From contig JAVKOQ010000362.1 of assembly GCA_031835245.1 (NCBI GenBank), positions 1-51,030 on the forward strand: 51,030 bases of DNA. Direction: 5' to 3'. Positions 30,322 through 44,905 of the stretch are shown piece after piece. Position 1 is the first letter of the stretch. Each line of letters opens with the position of its first letter. Origin of the DNA: Balamuthia mandrillaris (Eukaryota; Discosea; Longamoebia; Balamuthiidae). The notes beneath the pieces were generated by a model. It ran no database searches, was not told the origin of the DNA, and worked only from the letters and a program-made list of their open reading frames with translations. The translations under genes were made by a program, and so were the position numbers.

Positions 30322-32736
30322 ATGGGGAAGGAAAAGGCCGCCGCCGACTGGGACGTGGATCAGTTGGAGAATTACCCGCGCAGGGCGCTTCAGGGTTTTT
30401 GTAAACAGGTTGGCATTCGGGCTAATCAAAAGGTGCGCTCTCTGTTTGGTCTTTGCGTTTTCTTCGTTGTTTTTGGCTCCGTTCTTCTTCCTGTGCCTTC
30501 TCCGTTCTTCGCTTTAGTCCTGTTTTCTCTGACGGTGCTTCTTTGTTTTTTTTTTTAACAGACGGTAGACTTGATAGCAGCGTTGAGAGCTTATCATTAC
30601 TCTTTTGCCTGCTCGAGCTCATCAGAGGCGGAGTCGGTGGTCGACGAGGAGTCTTCCGACCGTTCTCATCTGTCCGAGCATGAGCAAAGTGAGCTTATGG
30701 AAGAGGAGGAGGAGGAGCAAGAGGAGGAGCACGACGAGGAGGAAGAGCTTCACAACGACGAGGAAGCGGAAGCCCAAGAGGAGGAGGGAGGAGCGGTAGA
30801 AGAGGAGGAAGAGCCTCACAACGATGAGGAGGAAGAGGAAGACGACGAGGCAGAAGCGGAAGCACCAGATGACGAGGAAGGAGAGGTAGATGCGGAGGAA
30901 GAGGAACATGAAGAGGATGAAGAAGATGCAGAAGTACTTCGACAACACGAAACAGCGGAAGAAGCTGACCTCACCGAGAAGGACGAGTCATTGGATGCTG
31001 TTCTTCTTCGTAACCAGAGCAAAGCGGAGCCCACTGGTGCTGAAGTAACCAGAAAGCAAGGTACTAACAACGACAAGATGGATGTGGAACACGGTGATAG
31101 CATTCCATACAGAGCGACCATAGTGGAAGAAGAGCACAAAAAATCCAACTCGAAGCCAGAAACTAAAGAAATCTTATCAAAGAAGAACGCAGAACCTATG
31201 TCCACAGGCGAGGTTGTAGTTCATCAACGACGCCGTTCTGCATTCCCTCATTTAGACCGTTTGGTCGGTGCTTCTTCTTCGTCTTCGTCGTCTTCTTCGT
31301 TATCGTCTATTCCAACAAACAGCAGAACAGTGGAACAGAATCTTCCACTCAAACCTGTCGATGAGCCACAACTTAATAGAAACGAAGCAACGCAAACGGA
31401 AACAGACCGTGAAGAAGCTCTTCGACGAAAGTACACGGAAGAGCTGGAAGCGATGTTGGAGCAACAACGAGCGCAATACCGTTCCCAATTGTTAGAGAAG
31501 CAACAAAAAGAAGACGAGAAGAAAGAACAAGAGGCAAAGAACGAAAGAGAAAGAGAGGTAGAAGAAACCAGAACGACAGAGAATGTCAACAACGCTACCA
31601 AAACTAAAACCAAAGACTGGGACAAGATTCACGCCAAACAGTTTGAGAAGATGGACTCCATCGCGGACTACCTTCAACGCAAAGAGAAGAGCTCAGCAAC
31701 GCATTTTTCTTCTTCTGCTACCAAGCACAACACGTCTTTCACTGCCGCCAAGAGTGAAAAACATGTGTCCAGCATAAATAACAAAAAGGTCTTGAAACGG
31801 AAGACAATGACAGAGACCGCGCCTTCTTCCTCCTCGAAAACTGAACCACAACAACTAGACCAAAAAACACCAAAGACTAAAACCGAATGCAGCACCATCC
31901 CCTCCTCTTCTTCATCCTCTCGTTTGAATCGTACCGTCTCCTCTGCTCATCTTTCTCTTAGTTCAAAAGACAAGAGTTGCTCTTCCACCAACACCAGTAT
32001 CATTGATGCCACTCCCTCGTCTACCTCTAAGAAGCTTACTTCCTTTGCAAGCCAACGACAGCTCCGCACGCCCGGTAATCCCACTCCAGCTGTTCATCGT
32101 CAACGTTGCAATATAGCGAACACCACGACGCCCTCCTCTTCATCCTCTAAACGAGCTTTGATAGTTAGGGATCCGAGAGAAGCATTGTTGGCAAGTGCTC
32201 CAAGGACGCCCTCCACAACCAACAATCAAGTCACGAAGCATAAGCTAAGTTATACACCACACAAAGGACCTTTGCCCAAGTTTGAATGGAATCCATTGTC
32301 TTTGGCGGCCACTTCCTCCACTTCTTCTGCCGCTTCCTCTTCGTCTGCTTCACCGCTGCAAAAGACGATGAGAAAGACAGCGACTATGATAGCAAGAGCT
32401 AGTTGTAAGAAGGATGAGATGAGGAGGAAACTGAACTCGGTGGGATCAAAGAAGAAGAAAGAGAAGAGAGAAGAAGAGGAGGATGAGAATCACAACAAGA
32501 ACAAATCCAACATGGAGGAAGAAGGAAAGAACGAGTCAGAGAGGAAGCAGAGTAAGACAGGTTTGATGAGAGAGCTGAAGAATCGGATGACTCCCATCAA
32601 ACAGAAGATTGCCGGAGGGGAGAGGCGAGGTTCCAAGGAAAAAGTTTTCAAGTCGAAGGACCAGAAGAGAGAGCAGTTCTTGTCCAAGCGATTGGAATCC
32701 CGCAAGGAGACCTTGAGCTCCAAGAGAAGCCATTGA
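30322..32736 (+). CDS. NUSAP1: NuSAP-like spindle and chromatin protein
   Basis: Two exons, 30322-30432 and 30562-32736, encode 761 residues. An N-terminal SAP-like helix pair lies at about 10-50 (LENYPRRALQGFCKQVGIRANQK, quoted in part: LQGFCKQVGIRANQ, then VDLIAALRAY). A very acidic segment with Glu/Asp runs covers about 60-180. Two blocks match animal NuSAP: WDKIHAKQFEKMDSIADYL (NuSAP: FKKLHEAHFKEMESIDQYI) and SYTPHKGPLPKFEW (NuSAP: NYEPHKGKLKPW). The C-terminus is basic with a charged helix. Animal NuSAP binds and bundles microtubules near chromosomes in mitosis. The acidic insert is much longer than in animals. Exon 1 ends at GTGCGC, and the phase-0 junction keeps the SAP helices together. 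Confidence 0.82.
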
Positions 32737-33056
32737 AGCAGAGTAACCTCCTATATTGTACAAATAATAGTGAACAATTACCAAAAAATTACTTTTTTTC
32801 ATATACACTAATTATTTAGGATAAAAGATGGAAAAGAAATGGCAAGGGAATTGAGGGCAGCAAAAAAAAGTCTTTGCCGTTACCTGCTATTTTTAGCGGG
32901 AAAATTAAGCGTCGACAAGGACCTACGCCAAACCCAACCATTGCACGTCGGTCAAACAACAGTTTTGTTTGAAATTTTGTTTTTTCGGTTTCTTGAAAGT
33001 TTTCCAAGAAATTTTTGATACAAGTGTAACGAAAAACAAAAGGAGAAGGGAGAGAA
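32737..33056. promoter_or_regulatory. Spacer before the BTB-BACK gene
   Basis: AT-rich spacer with GTCGACAA at about 32912, 145 bp before the next ATG. A minor purine tract is the only other feature. No gene is seen. Confidence 0.45.
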
Positions 33057-34676
33057 ATGGAAGAAGATCAACGAAACCCCCTGCGCCAGCCCTTCCATTA
33101 TTCTGACGAGGAGGAAGAGCTCATGCGACAGCTTTGTGACTTTGTCCCTGCACCTCCACCGGTTGTTCAAGGATACCGCACCACGAGTATTTTTGGATTT
33201 GGAGGAGAAGAGGAGGCAAGCAGCAGCAACGCCGCACAGAATAAGCGTAGAAGAATGGATGAGGAGGAGGAGGAAGAAGGAGCAGCCACCAGTTCAAACT
33301 CTGCGAGTGGCAGTAGCCATTCGGACAAAGGAAAAGGCAAAGAGGTCATGGAAGAAGAAGAAGAGGGCTTGAGTAGCACGATCGATAGCAGCCAGCAGCA
33401 GTTCGACGCCACGCTCTTTGGCCAACAGCTGCAAGCCGGCTTTGCAAAGCTGCACCTCAGTCCGTTGTTTTCGGACATGACTTTGGTGCTGGGAGAAGAA
33501 CGCCTTCCTGCTCACCGCGTGGTACCATTTTTTTCTCTCCTTCTTTCCTTCTTCTCATTTCGTTCTTGCTTACGTTTGTTCCTTCTTCCTTCCATTCTGT
33601 TTATTCTTTGTGTTATGTCCAATGCAGGTGTTATGCGCCTGGTCGGACACCTTTCGAGCCATGCTTCAAAACGACACGTGGGAGGAAAGCAGACAAAGCG
33701 AGTTGAGCATACAGTTGGAGGCCAAAGAACACGAAGCCTTCAAGCTAATGCTGCGTTACATGTACACAGGAGATACCACTTTTATCAACCAACACAACAT
33801 CTTCTCTCTTCTCTCCGTGAGCAACTACTACAGCATTCGGAGCTTGAGAGTGGTGTGTGAGGACCTATTGAAACAACACGTTACCGTTACAAACGTCCTC
33901 TCCATCATACCTGTAGCTAGTTTGTACAATTGCGATACTCTCTATGAGGGATGTTTGTCTTGCATGGCGAGCAACTTTGAGGAAGTGTTCTCAACGAAGG
34001 ATGCCTTTGCCCAAGTAGATGCCGATCTACTTGAAACACTTTTGCGTCGTGACGACCTAAACGGTACTCCTTTTGTTTAGTTTTTTAGTTTCGCTTCATT
34101 TTTTTCTAACTTTCATTACTACTTCGTTGTCATAGTCCCCAGCGAAATCCAAATATACAACACCGTTATTCGCTACATTCAAGTCATGACAGAGCCCAAT
34201 GATTCTCAAACGTTGGTTCGTCGTTTGATCCCATACGTTCGCTTTGAGAATCTTCCTGTAAAGATTTTGGTGAATGTTGTGGAAAAGGAGCCGCTTTTGC
34301 AAGGCAATCCCGTCGTTCACGACCTGCTTCACTCAGCCTACCGGGCTCAAGTGTGCAATAGTGCTCAAACCGCAGCGAGGAGAGGAAGGCGAAGCAAAGG
34401 AGAAGGGTGGAAATTTCAACGCAGCATTGAAAGCGGCACTGTTTTCCGATCCAAGCAACACATGGTGCCTTGCACAAGTGGCACCTTGCTCGTTAACCCT
34501 GCAGCTATTCCACAACAGGTAGCTTGTATTTTACCATTCTCCAAGACACGTCCTCGCATTGCCTTCAGGCTTGAAGCGGGCGAGAATGTAGGCGTTGGAG
34601 TGGTAAACCATCGAACAAAGTCAAGGTAGGATCTTTCTTCATCCGTGTTTGTTTTTGTAGCTAACAGCTCTCTCTC

Positions 34677-34719
<43 letters not shown>

Positions 34720-35039
34720 CTCTCTCTTACCTTGCCAGTTTGGTTTATTGGTCTAAGGGTTATGTGCAAGCAAAGGAACAAAAGAACGCAGCAGAACGAA
34801 CCCATGTTGCCAAAGGGTATGCCCCTGGAACCGTTCTTACCATCACATCCACTGTGGTCTCCAGCGATGTGGCCCGCATTACATTTTTCATAGAAGGCAA
34901 GATACAAGCCAGGGGCACCATTTCTACCACTGGAGGGATTTTTCCGCAGGTACGTAAGAAAGGAAACCATCTCCTGAATTCCTAGGTTGGTGACTGATTG
35001 CGCAGCTTTCTCTCTTTTCTTTCTCTTTCTCTTTCTCTT

Positions 35040-35081
<42 letters not shown>

Positions 35082-35154
35082 CTCTTCTCTCTCTTCCCTC
35101 CCTTTGTAGGTGTGGTTAACCAATTCTGGCGATTCAGTTTCTATTTGGCAATAA
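33057..35154 (+). CDS. BTB-BACK protein with SPRY-like C-terminus
   Basis: Five exons: 33057-33521, 33628-34063, 34136-34625, 34739-34949 and 35110-35154, giving 548 residues. The first ~115 residues are acidic and low-complexity with one basic patch (KRRRMDEEEEEE). A BTB fold follows: FSDMTLVLGEERLPAHRVVLCAW, quoted in part as LPAHRVVLCAWSDTFRAML, and LMLRYMYTGD. A BACK-type helical region covers roughly 210-360 (CEDLLKQHVTVTNVLSI). The end has GENVGVGVV, a TITSTVVSSD strand, ITFFIEGK and a final WLTNSGDSVSIWQ, which resemble a SPRY/B30.2 sandwich. BTB-BACK proteins are often Cullin-3 substrate adaptors; the substrate here is unknown. The donor GTACCA at 33522 was preferred because it restores AHRVVL. 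Confidence 0.85.
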
Positions 35155-35357
35155 TATGTATCTCAAAGGTACATTAGTAAGACTTTTGTTTGCAACTTTT
35201 TATTTTCCTCCTCCTTTCTCCTCCTCACTTAAAGGTGGCCCATCGATCTTTGATATTCCTAAACGCCGGCTTGCCCCCATAAGGTGCACCCATGCGACAG
35301 TGACCTTAGTTGAAGTTTGGGGAAAAACGTTTGGGAAAAGTAAGCAAGCATTGAGGA
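35155..35357. other. Short spacer, no gene recognised
   Basis: The stretch between the BTB-BACK stop and the next ATG has open frames but no motif; it likely holds the 3' and 5' ends of the flanking genes. Confidence 0.4.
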
Positions 35358-37541
35358 ATGAGGCTAACGACCTACTTGTCGCGGGTGTTTGTGGCAAGTT
35401 TGGTGCTCCTTTTCTTCTACTCCTGCATCTTTTCCTTCTTTATGATGCATAAGAGCAGCGAACCAGACGACTGGCAAAAGGGGCACCTGTTCCACAGCGG
35501 CAAAGGAAGAGTTCCCTTGCTTACAACCCCATCTTTGCCGTCCACCGCCCAACAGCATCTTCTGCCTCCTTCTTCTCCTCTCCCCTGCCTTTCACCTACT
35601 CCTTCAATTCCATCCTCGTTTCTCACTCTACGGGACTCTGACGCAGAGATGCCAGTCTATCCTTTGGGAGCGACGCGTGAAGACCGTGTTTCTGTGATCG
35701 TTCTGTGGAGAGAGTCCATCACACTCACCCCAGAGACCCTGGAAAACGTTCTCAAAGGATGCCCCGCCAGTACGGAGGTAGTTTATATCCACTTGGACCT
35801 CGTCTTCTGGCGGCCGGTGCTTCAACAGGCGGAAGAGCTTCAGCTGCGCTATCCCAACTTGAAGATCATGACTTTATCCCGTTGGGAGGACCGACAGACC
35901 ACCTACCGCAAGGGCCTTGAGCGCGTGAACTCTCGGTGGGTACTCTTCCACGACAACAACAACCTCAACACGGAGAAGAACATGTTGGACAAGCTAGTGC
36001 GAGCCTTCAAGACCACCTCTCCTCCGCCCGTCATCCTAGCCCCTCTCGTCGGCGCTGTTGCAGAGATAGGACAAAAACAGGCTCTGGACCATCACGCCGT
36101 GATGAAGGTTTCTCTTGTGGACCCGACCCTCCTAGGACGTTCGGCTGATGTGGACGACAGGCCGCTATTCCACTGGGGCGGATGGGAAGGGATCCCGCTG
36201 GCCAACTCGGCAGGGCTGAAGGTGCTTTCTGGCCCAATGATAGAGCTGCACTCCTACATGATCGATGCTGGACGACTTGACGAGGGCTACCAGGCATTCA
36301 ACCCGGACTGTGCCTTTGCCGCCTACCACGCCTGCGTGGGCTTGGCCATGTACAAGCAGTTTGGGGAGGGAGCTTCGGCAGTCTTGGCCAACGCTTCCTT
36401 TGACTACGTCTATCCCGTGGCGCACCTTCAGCTGATGGACATCCCCTTGACCACCGGCCGGTGGAACCCATGGGACTGCCTTCGTTCCATCAGCTACCTG
36501 GAGTACGTCTACAATGTTGTCTACTTTCATCAGTGCGGATGGGATTGGCATATCAGAATGGCGTTTTACAAGGCGGAGTTCGTTGGCACGCCAGAAGAGC
36601 CTCTGTCCAAGGATCCTGTGCTGATAACGGCGCTTCTTCACTCTATGTACGTCTTGAACCATCTTACTCATGCGCTCGTCCTACGGCCAGCTGTGCCTCT
36701 TCCGAGTCATGAAGAACAAGAAGCGCTGAATGCTCTATACTCACGTGGAGAAGAGGCGGGATGGATGCCTCCTCGTGACTTTCTCTTCTGGCTCTCAACC
36801 AATGCTGACCTCCTCCAACAGTTTGGTGAAGAGGACGACGAGGACAACGCAATTCTTCATCTTTCTGCATTGATGGAGCAACGATCTGTTCCTCCTTTCT
36901 CTCAGACCACGACCAACGAGAACGACGATGTTGAATCTACTCGCGCTTGGCTCCGAGAGAGCATTCCCTTCATCACTCGCCAGGAAGAGATCCCCAAAGA
37001 GAAGTGGCTCTTCGAGACGGCCAAACACGACAACATCCACTGGTGCCTGCAGACGTATGGCTTCTTGTGGGTGCAGGCCGACCTCCCCCCGGCCATCCAT
37101 CGCAAGTGGCAACACAAGAGCGTGGCGGTGCTGCACTCCAAGCGCTGGAACGTGTACCGCTATCTCTTGCTGGTGGAGGGGGAAATGGTCAGCATCAAAC
37201 GGGTGGCAGGGGAGGAGGCCGAGTTGGCCGCCTTTGCCCGCGAGCGGCACCGTGGGGACCCTTCCCTGTTCCAGGCCTCCCTCTTTTGGACCGCGGAGCG
37301 GGACCGCCTCATGCGAACCCTGTGTTTTGACGCCGGGCTGGCGCGATGGCTGGCGTGCCCTCACGATGGCGCTGCCGGCGTGGGATTGCCGCTGATGTCG
37401 CGGGGGTTCTCCCTGGTGAAGTGGGGCAAGAGGTCGGGAGGCGAGCACGCGATGAGATACGTGAACGGAGGAGGGTGGCCCATCAAACGGATTGCTGACA
37501 TTGTTGAGGGAGATGAGGAGGAGGCGGAAGCACCGCGGTGA
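35358..37541 (+). CDS. Type II membrane protein, glycosyltransferase-like
   Basis: A single-exon gene of 727 residues from ATG 35358. A short basic N-terminus and a hydrophobic segment at about 11-29 form a signal anchor, so the bulk faces the Golgi or ER lumen. After a Pro/Ser stem, the segment VSVIVLWRESITLTPETLENVL with STEVVYIHLD resembles the first strands of GT-A (GT2-like) folds, and ERVNSRWVLFHDNNNL sits where the DxD motif is expected, but reads DNN. The C-terminal half (from about 430) is of unrecognised type, with many Trp residues (WLFETAKHDN, WCLQTYGFLWVQ). I cannot name a substrate. Intronless and fairly GC-rich in its 3' part, with the stop followed at once by a GAA repeat array. 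Confidence 0.65.
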   Translation: MRLTTYLSRVFVASLVLLFFYSCIFSFFMMHKSSEPDDWQKGHLFHSGKGRVPLLTTPSLPSTAQQHLLPPSSPLPCLSPTPSIPSSFLTLRDSDAEMPVYPLGATREDRVSVIVLWRESITLTPETLENVLKGCPASTEVVYIHLDLVFWRPVLQQAEELQLRYPNLKIMTLSRWEDRQTTYRKGLERVNSRWVLFHDNNNLNTEKNMLDKLVRAFKTTSPPPVILAPLVGAVAEIGQKQALDHHAVMKVSLVDPTLLGRSADVDDRPLFHWGGWEGIPLANSAGLKVLSGPMIELHSYMIDAGRLDEGYQAFNPDCAFAAYHACVGLAMYKQFGEGASAVLANASFDYVYPVAHLQLMDIPLTTGRWNPWDCLRSISYLEYVYNVVYFHQCGWDWHIRMAFYKAEFVGTPEEPLSKDPVLITALLHSMYVLNHLTHALVLRPAVPLPSHEEQEALNALYSRGEEAGWMPPRDFLFWLSTNADLLQQFGEEDDEDNAILHLSALMEQRSVPPFSQTTTNENDDVESTRAWLRESIPFITRQEEIPKEKWLFETAKHDNIHWCLQTYGFLWVQADLPPAIHRKWQHKSVAVLHSKRWNVYRYLLLVEGEMVSIKRVAGEEAELAAFARERHRGDPSLFQASLFWTAERDRLMRTLCFDAGLARWLACPHDGAAGVGLPLMSRGFSLVKWGKRSGGEHAMRYVNGGGWPIKRIADIVEGDEEEAEAPR

Positions 37542-38000
37542 AAGAAGAAGAAGAAGAAGAAGAAGAAGAAGAAGAAGAAAGAAGAAGAAGAAGAAGAAGA
37601 AGAAGAAGAAAGAAAAGAAGAACAAGAAAAGAAGAAGAAGAAGAAGAAGAAGAAGAAAAGAAGAACAAGAACAAGAAGAAGAACAAGAAGAACAAGAAGA
37701 AGAACAAGAAGAAGAAGAAGAAGAAGAAGAACAAGAAGAAGAAGAAGAAGAACAAGAACAAGAAGAAGAAGAAGAAGAACAAGAAGAACAAGAAGAAGAA
37801 GAACAAGAAGAAGAAGAAGAAGAAGAACAAGAAGAAGAACAAGAAGAACAAGAAGAAGAACAAGAAGAAGAAGAACAAGAAGAAGAAGAAGAAGAAGAAG
37901 AACAAGAAGAAGAAGAAGAAGAACAAGAAGAAGAAGAACAAGAAGAAGAAGAAGAAGAACAAGAAGAAGAACAAGAACAAGAACAAGAAGAACAAAAACG
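37542..38000 (+). repeat. (GAA/GAAGAACAA)n array of about 450 bp
   Basis: Begins right after the stop codon of the membrane protein gene and ends about 90 bp before the next ATG. The first ~130 bp are nearly pure GAA; the rest mixes GAA with CAA. Frames through it encode poly-Glu/Gln or poly-Lys/Asn. GAA arrays can form triplex DNA. Confidence 0.95.
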
Positions 38001-38090
38001 CAAGACACAGTGCAGTGGAGTATTTTGTTTATTTTGTTTCTATATTGTTTCGGTGAATATAATTGCTTAAAAAATAAAAAAAGCAAAACA

Positions 38091-42394
<4,304 letters not shown>

Positions 42395-42396
42395 GC

Positions 42397-42540
42397 CAAG
42401 TTACAAACCGACCAAAAACATTTCTAACCATGAGAGAGAGAGAGAATTATTCGTGTGATGCAGAGTTGGCCGAACAAAAAGAATTGTGCGTGTATCGGGT
42501 TTCGAACCAAGTTACAAACCGACCAAAAACATTTCTAACC

Positions 42541-42575
<35 letters not shown>

Positions 42576-42634
42576 ATTCGTGTGATGCAGAGTTGGCCGA
42601 ACAAAAAGAATTGTGCGTGTATCGGGTTTCGAAC
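42397..42634 (+). repeat. Tandem duplication of a 111-bp segment (second copy 127 bp)
   Basis: Copy 1 is 42397-42507 and copy 2 is 42508-42634. They appear identical apart from 16 extra bases in an internal (GA)n run in copy 2. A third partial start (CAAGTT) follows at 42635. Copy 1 begins 3 bp after the stop codon of the LRR-RCC1-BTB gene, so the array is its 3' UTR or the next gene's promoter. The near identity implies a recent event. Confidence 0.95.
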
Positions 42635-42747
42635 CAAGTTATTGTCGACATACAATTTTTTAGCTGTCAACAAGTTTCAAAAATTTTCCTGGAAATTTTT
42701 TATAGGGCTCTGTCCGAGAAGAAGCAAAGGCAAGGGAGGGGAGCGCA

Positions 42748-43322
42748 ATGAAACGAGGACGAGCCAGCAATTCGACCGCCCCCAGGAGGCAGGCACAACA
42801 AACAGTGGCCACCAGTTTCTCCTATTACTCGGGCGAGCCCATTTCGTATCACCTGGAGCATGCAGGAGCCACGGAGGAGGAACTCGGGGCCTCTTACGCC
42901 GAGGAAGAACTCTCCAATTATTCCTTTTCCTTGCCGCTCCCTCGCCAAGGCCATGTCTCGTGGCTCCACGACGGCCACATCTACGTCTACTCGGGGCGCG
43001 TTCGCGGCCAAAACAGGGTTCGTCGTTTCGTTGGGGACATGTGGCGTTACTCCTTGCAGCAGCAAGGGGCCGGGGAGGAAAAATGGCAGAGGGTGGAGCT
43101 CTCGAATGGGGGCTGCGCTGTGCCGGCCCCTCGCCACAACCACTCGGTGGTTGTCCACGGGGGAAAGGTCTGGATGTTTGGAGGGAGCGGCAAGGATGGC
43201 CTCTATTTTGGGGAGCTGCTCGCCTTTGACCTTGCTGCCAACGCGTTTGAGGTGGTTGCCGCTGCTTCCAGCTCTTCCGATGTGCCAGAAGCGTAAGTTT
43301 TTGTTTAGGTTTTTTGAAACGC

Positions 43323-43357
<35 letters not shown>

Positions 43358-44464
43358 TTTGCTAAGTGCACATGTCTTTGTGCTTTTGTGTTAAAGACGC
43401 CATGGTCATTCTGCCGTGGTGTGGAACGATAAGATGTACATATTTGGTGGTAAATCAGGTTTGCCTTTCTTCTTCTTCTTCTTTCTTCCATCTTCTTCGT
43501 GCTGCTTCTTTCTTCTTCTTTTCTACTTTGTGTTCCTCTTCTTAGCTGTAGTTCTTATTATTATTGGGCACACAAACAAACAGCCACGGCAGTGTATTTC
43601 AATGACGTGCATTGCTTCGACTTTGCCACTCAAGAGTGGTCCATAGTACCAGTGGCCAAAGGCTCGAAGCCTCATCCCCGCAACTGGCACAGCGCCGTTC
43701 TCAATGGCTCTTTGATGGTCATCTTTGGTGGGGCTTATTGGGACGGAAGGTTCGCTCTTGCTTCCTTAGTTTATTTTTCCTTCCTGCTTTCTCTCTAACC
43801 TCGCTGTCCTCCCCTCAGAGAACATTACTTCAATGATGTGCATGTTTTTGATCTCGAGAGCAACGAATGGATGGAAGTAACCTCTCCAACACCATCACCG
43901 CCCCCACGGAACCGCCATGTGGCGCTGGTTCTTTCTTCCACAAAAACTTCACCTTCGGTTCTGTCTTCACCCAAAAAGAGAAAAACTGAGGAGAAAGAGA
44001 AAGAAGCAGAACCGCAAAGGCACGCGACAAGCGATAAAGATGAAAACAGAGAAGAAGAACAACAGCAAGTTAAGTACATGTGGATTCAAGGAGGAAACTT
44101 TTTCGATCCGAAAGTCAGAAAGGATATCTTCTTTGGCGATTCTTTCGTTCTTGAAATGGGAGGGAGAGAGGTAAACAATTGGTTTTGGCTAAAGCTGCAT
44201 GCAAGTGGTGATTGCGTTCCTGACAGAGGGCACCACACTGCTGTACTAGTTCCTTCTTGTTCTTCTTCTTGTGCTTCTTCTTCTTCTTCTTCTTCTTCTT
44301 CTTCTTCTTCTTCTTCTTCTTCTTCTTCTTCTTCTTCTTCTTCTTCTTCTTCTGCTGCTGCTGCTGCGAACGGCGAGGAACGAATGGTAGCCTACATCTT
44401 TGGTGGAGAGAAACGTAGGACTCGCTTCAACGACCTCATCAAAGTCTCATTTCCTTTGTTATGA
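42748..44464 (+). CDS. Kelch-repeat protein, probably intracellular
   Basis: Four exons: 42748-43292, 43397-43458, 43584-43749 and 43819-44464, giving 472 residues. No signal peptide. Kelch blades: PRQGHVSWLHDGHIYVYSGR, PRHNHSVVVHGGKVWMFGGSG, RHGHSAVVWNDKMYIFGGKS, PRNWHSAVLNGSLMVIFGGAYW, PRNRHVALVLS and a last blade DRGHHTAVLV...YIFGGEKR, so a six-bladed propeller is likely. Blade 5 holds a charged insert with SSPKKRKTEEKEKE, which contains a nuclear-localisation-like KKRK. Blade 6 is split by a run of about 30 Ser encoded by a microsatellite. Such propellers commonly bind proteins; F-box, BTB or acyl-binding partners are absent here. The GTCGAC site at about 42645 lies 100 bp upstream. AATAAA lies about 45 bp past the stop. 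Confidence 0.88.
44262..44356 (+). repeat. Coding (TTC/TCT)n microsatellite giving a poly-Ser tract
   Basis: An almost pure TTC repeat, read as TCT codons, inserts about 30 serines plus five alanines between the HHTAVLVPS strand and the next strand of the last Kelch blade. The frame is kept, and the same repeat is common in introns here. Confidence 0.9.
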
Positions 44465-44905
44465 TGCGTCTTATCTTGTTACGACAGAAGACCGCTTTTC
44501 TTGTTATTATAATAAAGAAATATATACAATAGAAGAGCAAAAATATGAACAAAAATATGAATAAGAAATTTTTGTCGACATAGATCATCAATGAGATCGT
44601 TAAATATGATTTCTGATTGGTGTATGGGTAATTATTTGGGTTAATTTAATTAATAAAATAAATCAAACGATTGGTTGAAAATATACCCGAAATTATCTTT
44701 AAAAGGTACCAATTTATTTTAAAAGGAAAGTTCTCGGAGAAAAACAAAGAAAAGAAGAAAGCGACAAGGAAGAAAAAACAGAAAGGGACGCACCAGTGTG
44801 GGCACCGCACAAAGGAGGCCTCCCCGAGAGACAGGACCACCACCAGTGCGCACACATGAACACAACGAGCTAAAGGAAGGAGCAAAACTACACCAGGAAG
44901 GCAAG
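44465..44905. promoter_or_regulatory. AT-rich spacer before the glutaminyl cyclase gene
   Basis: Holds the Kelch gene's polyadenylation signal near 44510, TTTGTCGACA near 44571 (one of the recurrent GTCGAC sites), and very AT-rich sequence to about 44720. No gene is seen. Confidence 0.5.

Noticed and set aside
30660-30960. Glu-rich stretch of the NuSAP-like gene as a noncoding repeat
   Set aside because: Codons vary (GAG, GAA, GAC, GAT) and the frame continues through conserved blocks, so it is coding acidic sequence.
37492-38070. Open frame encoding poly-Glu/Gln that runs through the GAA array
   Set aside because: Only repeat-encoded sequence; it has no unique segment and does not join either neighbouring gene in phase after the stop.
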